Assembly: GCA_944384475.1 (NCBI GenBank)
Contig: CALWTN010000037.1
Span: 1-17,287 of the forward strand
Reading direction: 5' to 3'
Source: an uncultured Clostridia bacterium
GTDB lineage: Bacteria > Bacillota > Clostridia > Christensenellales > UBA1242
Length of the DNA stretch: 17,287 nt
Below, piece after piece: positions 12,898 through 17,287 of this stretch. The notes under the pieces were generated by a model. The model did not search any database. It was given only the letters and a program-made list of their open reading frames with translations, and was not told the origin of the DNA. The stretch's first letter is position 1. Each line of letters opens with the position of its first letter. The position numbers were made by a program, and so were the translations under genes.

Positions 12898-15485
12898 TTT
12901 TCCTCCTTAATCTTGTTTGAGAGATCAACAAGCAGTTCAAATGCCGCCATAGGTGAAAGTCTGTTTGGATCAACGTCTTTGATTATGCCAAACACTTGCT
13001 TCATCAATTTATCATCATTGCGCTTTTCAACAGGCTGTGAGCCTAAAAGCTTAACGTCAATTTGTTTGTTAAAACTTTCTAATTGCCTTAAAATTTCTTT
13101 TGCTCTTGTCAGCACTGTTGTTGGCAGTCCTGCAAGGCGAGCAACTTCTATACCAAAACTTTTGTTCGCTCCACCACGAGCAATCTTTCTAAGGAACACA
13201 ACCTCATCATCCATTTCTTTTACAAGAATTTTGTAGTTTTTAACGCCTTCAAGCTCGCCTTCCAAGCCCGTAAGTTCATGATAATGTGTTGCGAACAACG
13301 TTTTTGCAGGCAACTTTTTAGAAAGATACTCCACCACCGACCACGCTATGCTAAGCCCATCAAATGTCGCCGTGCCACGACCAATTTCGTCCAGCACAAT
13401 CAAACTTTTTGGAGTGGCATTTGCAAGTATTGTGGCAACCTCGCTCATTTCAACCATAAAAGTGCTTTGTCCAAACGCCAAATCGTCACTTGCTCCAACC
13501 CTTGTAAAGATTCTGTCAGTGATTGCAATCTTAGCCTCTTTTGCTGGAACAAAACAACCTATATGAGCCATAAACGTTATCAGCGCCACCTGCCTCATAT
13601 AAGTGCTTTTGCCCGCCATGTTTGGGCCTGTTATAATCATTATTCTGTCATCTTTAGAGTTAATAAATGTGTCGTTTGCAATAAACGTGGAGTTTTTAAG
13701 AAAATATTCCACAACTGGATGTCTGCCGCCTACAATTTCTATCTCTTCCACTTCATCAGAAATCGTTGGTCTGACAAAATTATACATTCTTGCGACATTT
13801 GCCATGGCGTTTAAGACATCCACATCACTGATTGCATCGGCAGTTTGCATAAGCTCGTCCACCTCTGTAAGAAGATGGTTTTTAAGTTGGTCGAATATTA
13901 TCGCTTCCAGTTTAATCGCTTTTTCATCCGCACCTGCGATTCTATCTTCCAAAATCTTCAAATCTTCGGTGATATAACGCTCGTTATTCGCCACCGTCTG
14001 TTTGCGTCTGTAAGAGAGCGGTATGCGATCGCTGTCCTTTTTGTTAACTTCTATGTAATAACCATACACTCTGTTGGAGACGATTTTTAAATTTTTTATG
14101 CCCGTCTTTTCACGCTCTTCCTCTTCAAGTTGCCTTATCCACTCTTCTGCATCTTGCTTTATGTTTCTAAGGCTGTCAAGTTCACTGTTAAAGCCACGGC
14201 GAATATAGCCGCCTTCCTTTAACACTCTGGATGCATCAGGGCTAATCGCATCGCTTAAAAGTTTCGTCAACTCTTCAAAGCCTGAAATTTTGTCATTGAG
14301 CGGCTTCAAACATTCAACTTGACTTAAAACTTTTTTAAGAGATGGAATGGTTTTTAACGAACGCTTCATCGAAAGCAAATCCTGTGGGTCAATGTTGCCG
14401 TATGCCACCTTGCCTGCAAGCCTTTCTATATCTGATATATTTGCAAGACAATCGGTGAGCTGATCACGAATGACAACGTTTTTATACAAATATTCCACTC
14501 TGTCCAAGCGCTCGTTAATCTTTTGAGAGGATTGAAGAGGATGGTCAAAAATATACCTAAATTTTCTTGCACCCATGCTGGTTTTGGTTTTATCCAACAG
14601 CCACAAAAGCGAGCCGTGTTTTTTGCGCTCTCTTATCGTTTCCACAAGTTCTAGATTTCGCCTTGCGGTTGCGTCAAGTTGCATAAACTCACTGCTTCTC
14701 ACAAGCGAAAGACGCTTTATGCTTTTTATTTGGCGCTTTTGCGTTTCCATCAAGTATTCAATAAGCGCACCTGCACTGATTGCAGCGGCTTTTTTATCTT
14801 CAAGTTCATAAACTTTAAGATAGTTGTCCATAAACTGCTTGCGCAAATTGCCATCGCACCTTTCCCAACCAAACGCCCAATCGTAATAACGCTCCACTTT
14901 TGGAAAAGAGCCGAGTTTGTAAACTGGAAGATTTTCATACATTTGCGCTGCTTCTTCGTTGGCAATCACCTCACTTGGGCAAATCCTGCAAATTGTGTCA
15001 GAAAAAAGTTGAGCCACTTCGCCCTCTTTATATTCCACTTCAAACAATCCTGTGGTTATGTCGGTGTAACTCAGCCCCAGCGTATCGCCATTTTTGTATG
15101 CGCAAAGAATATAGTTGTTTTTGGTGTTATCAAGCATTAACTCCTGCGTGATAGTGCCAGGAGTTATCACCCTGATCACCTCTCTCTCCACCATTTTGCC
15201 AGCCTTAGGCTCGCTCATCTGCTCACATATCGCCACTTTGTAACCTTTGGCAAGCAGTTTTTGAATGTATGAGTTGCAGGCATGATAAGGCACTCCGCAC
15301 ATAGGATTTCCTGCACGCTGAGTAAGCGCAAGGTCAAGCTCTCGGCTTGCCTCCACGGCATCCTCAAAAAACATTTCATAAAAATCGCCAAGTCTAAAAA
15401 ATAATATGGCGTCTGGATAGTTTTGCTTTATTGCCTTATATTGAGTAACCATAGGCGTATCTTTTTTTTCTTTTTCCTTATCCAT
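12894..15485 (-). CDS. mutS: DNA mismatch repair protein MutS
   Basis: MutS recognises mispairs and small loops and recruits MutL. The 863-residue product is full length. The mismatch-wedging Phe35-x-Glu37 is in GDFYEMF. The connector, lever and clamp regions follow. The ATPase has Walker A GPNMAGKST (620-628), Walker B LIVLDE (695-700), GRGTATFDG (702-710) and FATHYHEL (731-738). A C-terminal helix region ends in PNRLSPMAAFELLVDL. The ATG at 15485 overlaps the miaB end by 8 nt, with AGAGG about 7 nt upstream. Confidence 0.98.
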   Translation of the reverse strand: MDKEKEKKDTPMVTQYKAIKQNYPDAILFFRLGDFYEMFFEDAVEASRELDLALTQRAGNPMCGVPYHACNSYIQKLLAKGYKVAICEQMSEPKAGKMVEREVIRVITPGTITQELMLDNTKNNYILCAYKNGDTLGLSYTDITTGLFEVEYKEGEVAQLFSDTICRICPSEVIANEEAAQMYENLPVYKLGSFPKVERYYDWAFGWERCDGNLRKQFMDNYLKVYELEDKKAAAISAGALIEYLMETQKRQIKSIKRLSLVRSSEFMQLDATARRNLELVETIRERKKHGSLLWLLDKTKTSMGARKFRYIFDHPLQSSQKINERLDRVEYLYKNVVIRDQLTDCLANISDIERLAGKVAYGNIDPQDLLSMKRSLKTIPSLKKVLSQVECLKPLNDKISGFEELTKLLSDAISPDASRVLKEGGYIRRGFNSELDSLRNIKQDAEEWIRQLEEEEREKTGIKNLKIVSNRVYGYYIEVNKKDSDRIPLSYRRKQTVANNERYITEDLKILEDRIAGADEKAIKLEAIIFDQLKNHLLTEVDELMQTADAISDVDVLNAMANVARMYNFVRPTISDEVEEIEIVGGRHPVVEYFLKNSTFIANDTFINSKDDRIMIITGPNMAGKSTYMRQVALITFMAHIGCFVPAKEAKIAITDRIFTRVGASDDLAFGQSTFMVEMSEVATILANATPKSLIVLDEIGRGTATFDGLSIAWSVVEYLSKKLPAKTLFATHYHELTGLEGELEGVKNYKILVKEMDDEVVFLRKIARGGANKSFGIEVARLAGLPTTVLTRAKEILRQLESFNKQIDVKLLGSQPVEKRNDDKLMKQVFGIIKDVDPNRLSPMAAFELLVDLSNKIKEEK

Positions 15486-16602
15486 TTAAAACCTCTTTTT
15501 GGATTTGTTTTTGAAGTTTCAGCAGCCTGTTGACACGATCGTGCTTGACCTCATCAGAAATTTGCCCTTCCATTTTTGCAGCAACCGTTCCCTGACGTGG
15601 TGAATACATAAATGCAAAAATAGATGCAAATTTAACCTGTTTTACCAAATCCAAAGTGTCCAAAAACTCTTGTTCCGTTTCAGTTGGAAATCCCACAATA
15701 AAGTCGGATGTCAACACGATGTTTGGAACAAGCGCTTTAATTTTTTGAATTATTTGCAAATATTTTTCACGTGTATAACTGCGGTTCATCAACTTTAAAA
15801 TTCTGTTATTTCCGCTTTGTGCTGGCAGGTGCAAACTTTTAATCATTTTTGGATTAAACGCAATCTCTTCGATAAGCTCATCCGTGATATCCTTTGGATG
15901 AGAAGTCATAAACGTGATTTTAAAATCTCCGTCAATTTTTGAAATCTCTTGCAAAAGTTTTGTAAATGTCACTTTTGGTTGCAAATCTTTGCCGTAGGAA
16001 TTTACGTTTTGACCAAGCAGAGTGATTGTTTTATACTTTCCCTCACTCACAATCTGCTTGATTTCGTTAAGTATATTTTCCACCGAGCGTGATTTCTCTC
16101 TGCCACGAACATACGGCACTATGCAATACGTGCAAAAATTGTTGCAGCCCTGCATGATGTTCACCCAAGCATTATCTCCGCTTGTGCGCAGATATCCCTG
16201 CTCTTCATCCATGTCGCCCTCTTGCCAAAGTTCAAACACTTTTTTATTTTTTGCTTGATCAATATAATCGCCAAGTTTAGCCAAATTGAAAGTGCCGATT
16301 ACTATGTCCACAAAAGGAAATTTGCTTTTTATGTATTCGCTTGTTGCTGACTTTTGAGTTGCACAACCACACACTGCAATAATCATATTTGGCTTTGATT
16401 TTTTAAGCTTTTTAAGCGCTCCAACATTGCCAAAAACCCTGTCTTCTGCGCCCTCTCTGATTGCGCATGTGTTAAAAACAATCACGTCCGCATCTTCTCT
16501 CTTATCAGTGAAAGAATAACCTTTATTTTCAAGGATGAACGCAATTTTTTCTGACTCATGAACATTCATTTGACAGCCAAATGTAACAATGTGATATAAC
16601 AT
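15478..16602 (-). CDS. miaB: tRNA-2-methylthio-N6-dimethylallyladenosine synthase MiaB, lacking the TRAM domain
   Basis: MiaB is a radical SAM methylthiotransferase that converts i6A37 to ms2i6A37, downstream of MiaA. The 374-residue product has the N-terminal MTTase cluster cysteines C10, C46 and C80 (TFGCQMN, NTCAIRE, CGCATQ) and radical SAM C153-x3-C157-x2-C160 (QGCNNFCTYC). It also has LGQNVNSYG, TSHP, LHLPAQSGNN and DFIVGFPTET. It ends at KLQKQIQKEVLNG, just where the C-terminal TRAM tRNA-binding domain normally begins, and mutS follows with an 8-nt overlap. A TTG at 16617 is in frame but overlaps the -10 region, so ATG 16602 is the likely start. There is no ribosome binding site. Confidence 0.95.
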   Translation of the reverse strand: MLYHIVTFGCQMNVHESEKIAFILENKGYSFTDKREDADVIVFNTCAIREGAEDRVFGNVGALKKLKKSKPNMIIAVCGCATQKSATSEYIKSKFPFVDIVIGTFNLAKLGDYIDQAKNKKVFELWQEGDMDEEQGYLRTSGDNAWVNIMQGCNNFCTYCIVPYVRGREKSRSVENILNEIKQIVSEGKYKTITLLGQNVNSYGKDLQPKVTFTKLLQEISKIDGDFKITFMTSHPKDITDELIEEIAFNPKMIKSLHLPAQSGNNRILKLMNRSYTREKYLQIIQKIKALVPNIVLTSDFIVGFPTETEQEFLDTLDLVKQVKFASIFAFMYSPRQGTVAAKMEGQISDEVKHDRVNRLLKLQKQIQKEVLNG

Positions 16603-16608
16603 AGTGCT

Positions 16609-16637
16609 ATTATACAAGATTTTAACAAGTTTTGCAA
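16609..16637 (-). promoter_or_regulatory. Sigma-A promoter of the miaB-mutS-mutL-miaA operon, leaderless geometry
   Basis: On the minus strand a -35 TTGCAA (16632-16637), a 17-nt spacer and a consensus -10 TATAAT (16609-16614) are followed by AGCACT and then the ATG at 16602. With the usual 6-8 nt from -10 to transcript start, the mRNA would begin on the start codon itself. Confidence 0.75.
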
Positions 16638-16670
16638 ATATTTTGCTTTTAAATAGCCATATTAAGAAAT

Positions 16671-17287
16671 ATGAGGAAATTTGTCAAAATTTTTACTTTT
16701 TCTTCGCTGCTTGTATTAGGCCTGAGTTTGCTTTCAGCCTCGCTTTTTGTTGGAATAAACTACTTTAAATTCTCTTCGCTCGCATTAGATGAAGAAAAAC
16801 TATCTTCGCCAAGCCTATGTGTTGAAATCTATGACGCCGAAAACAGACCTTTAAAACAAGAAAACTCTTTCAACAACGCCTACGCCAAACTCTCCTCTTT
16901 GCCACAAAACGTTAAAGATGCGTTTATAAGCATAGAGGACAAAAATTTTTACTCGCACCATGGGTTAAATTACAAAAGGATGATCAAAGCTGGAATCAAC
17001 AATATTCTCTCTCGCAGTTTAAAAGAAGGCGCATCCACAATCAGTCAACAGTTGATTAAAAACACACACTTAAACTCACAAAAAACTTTTGAACGAAAAC
17101 TAAAAGAAATTGTACTTACAAAAAAACTTGAACGCTCACACAGCAAAGACCAAATTTTAGAGTGCTATCTTAACGTGATTTATTACGGCAACAACTGCTA
17201 CGGCATTGAAAACGCAGCAAACTACTATTTTTCAAAACCTGCCTCGCAACTAAACCTTGAAGAAGGCGCGCTGCTTGCCGGCATGAT
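16671..17287 (+). CDS. PBP1A-type peptidoglycan glycosyltransferase (GT51), 3' end cut by window
   Basis: This is a partial gene of 205 codons, open at the right edge. An N-terminal membrane anchor (about 6-29) is followed by a GT51 transglycosylase domain that polymerises lipid II outside the membrane. Visible motifs are SIEDKNFYSHHG (87-98, catalytic Glu89), KEGASTISQQLIKN (118-131; STISQQ where STITQQ is usual), RKLKE (142-146) and YLNVIYYGNNCYGIENAA (166-183). A transpeptidase domain would be expected beyond the window, so class A PBP rather than monofunctional enzyme is an inference. The ATG at 16671 has no ribosome binding site. The gene is divergent from miaB, with 68 nt between the start codons, and no clear promoter of its own could be fixed. 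Confidence 0.9.
   Translation, partial: MRKFVKIFTFSSLLVLGLSLLSASLFVGINYFKFSSLALDEEKLSSPSLCVEIYDAENRPLKQENSFNNAYAKLSSLPQNVKDAFISIEDKNFYSHHGLNYKRMIKAGINNILSRSLKEGASTISQQLIKNTHLNSQKTFERKLKEIVLTKKLERSHSKDQILECYLNVIYYGNNCYGIENAANYYFSKPASQLNLEEGALLAGM

Noticed and set aside
12673..13814. Plus-strand open frames of 187 and 178 codons opposite mutL and mutS
   Set aside because: They are antisense shadows of strongly supported mutL and mutS coding sequence, with no binding sites or recognisable domains.
15478..15560. Frameshift as the cause of the short MiaB
   Set aside because: No reading frame after the stop resembles a TRAM domain; the mutS N-terminus with its own binding site follows at once, so the domain is absent rather than shifted.
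1..17287. A CRISPR array, defence island, prophage or tRNA gene
   Set aside because: No regularly spaced repeats, phage or defence proteins, or tRNA cloverleaf with a CCA-type end were seen; nearly all sequence is accounted for by housekeeping genes.

Overview
The window looks like a chromosomal segment of a low-GC Bacillota (Clostridia-type) bacterium. The evidence is AT-rich coding sequence, AAGGAGG-type ribosome binding sites inside operons, the Firmicute-style miaB-mutS-mutL-miaA cluster, scpA/scpB, a DacF-type carboxypeptidase, and SpoIIM-like and SpoIVFB-like proteins. The exact taxon cannot be told from sequence alone. The SpoII/SpoIV homologues suggest a spore former or a descendant of one (inference). 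No tRNA, rRNA, insertion sequence, prophage or CRISPR array is visible. No gene-free stretch exceeds 300 bases; the longest is 240 bases.

Layout, left to right. (1) A partial minus-strand gene of unknown function enters at 112-1. (2) A minus-strand unit holds a membrane class III nucleotide cyclase, then a zinc-ribbon/TM2 membrane protein and mnmA. The last two overlap by ATGA and have their own promoter, whose -35 box overlaps the cyclase stop codon. (3) A lone plus-strand gene for a small helical-bundle protein (3320-3763) converges on a SpoIVFB-like intramembrane protease; the two share a bidirectional terminator. (4) A minus-strand operon, site-2 protease - scpA - scpB, has its own promoter. 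It ends in a striking 92-bp GC-rich cloverleaf-forming element whose first hairpin on that strand is a terminator. (5) A long minus-strand operon runs miaB - mutS - mutL - miaA - PLP lyase, probably continuing through spoIIM-like and dacF to a strong terminator at 7011-7038. (6) A divergent plus-strand PBP1A-type glycosyltransferase gene runs off the right edge.

Functionally these are mostly core housekeeping genes: anticodon-loop tRNA modification (MnmA s2U34, MiaA i6A37, MiaB ms2i6A37), mismatch repair (MutS, endonuclease-type MutL), chromosome condensation (ScpAB) and cell wall work (DacF, PBP1A). The main points for a second look are: three operon-head genes whose -10 box ends only 6-8 nt before the ATG with no usable ribosome binding site, implying leaderless mRNAs; the perfectly paired cloverleaf after scpB; a MiaB that ends before the TRAM domain; and a cyclase with two conservative catalytic substitutions.
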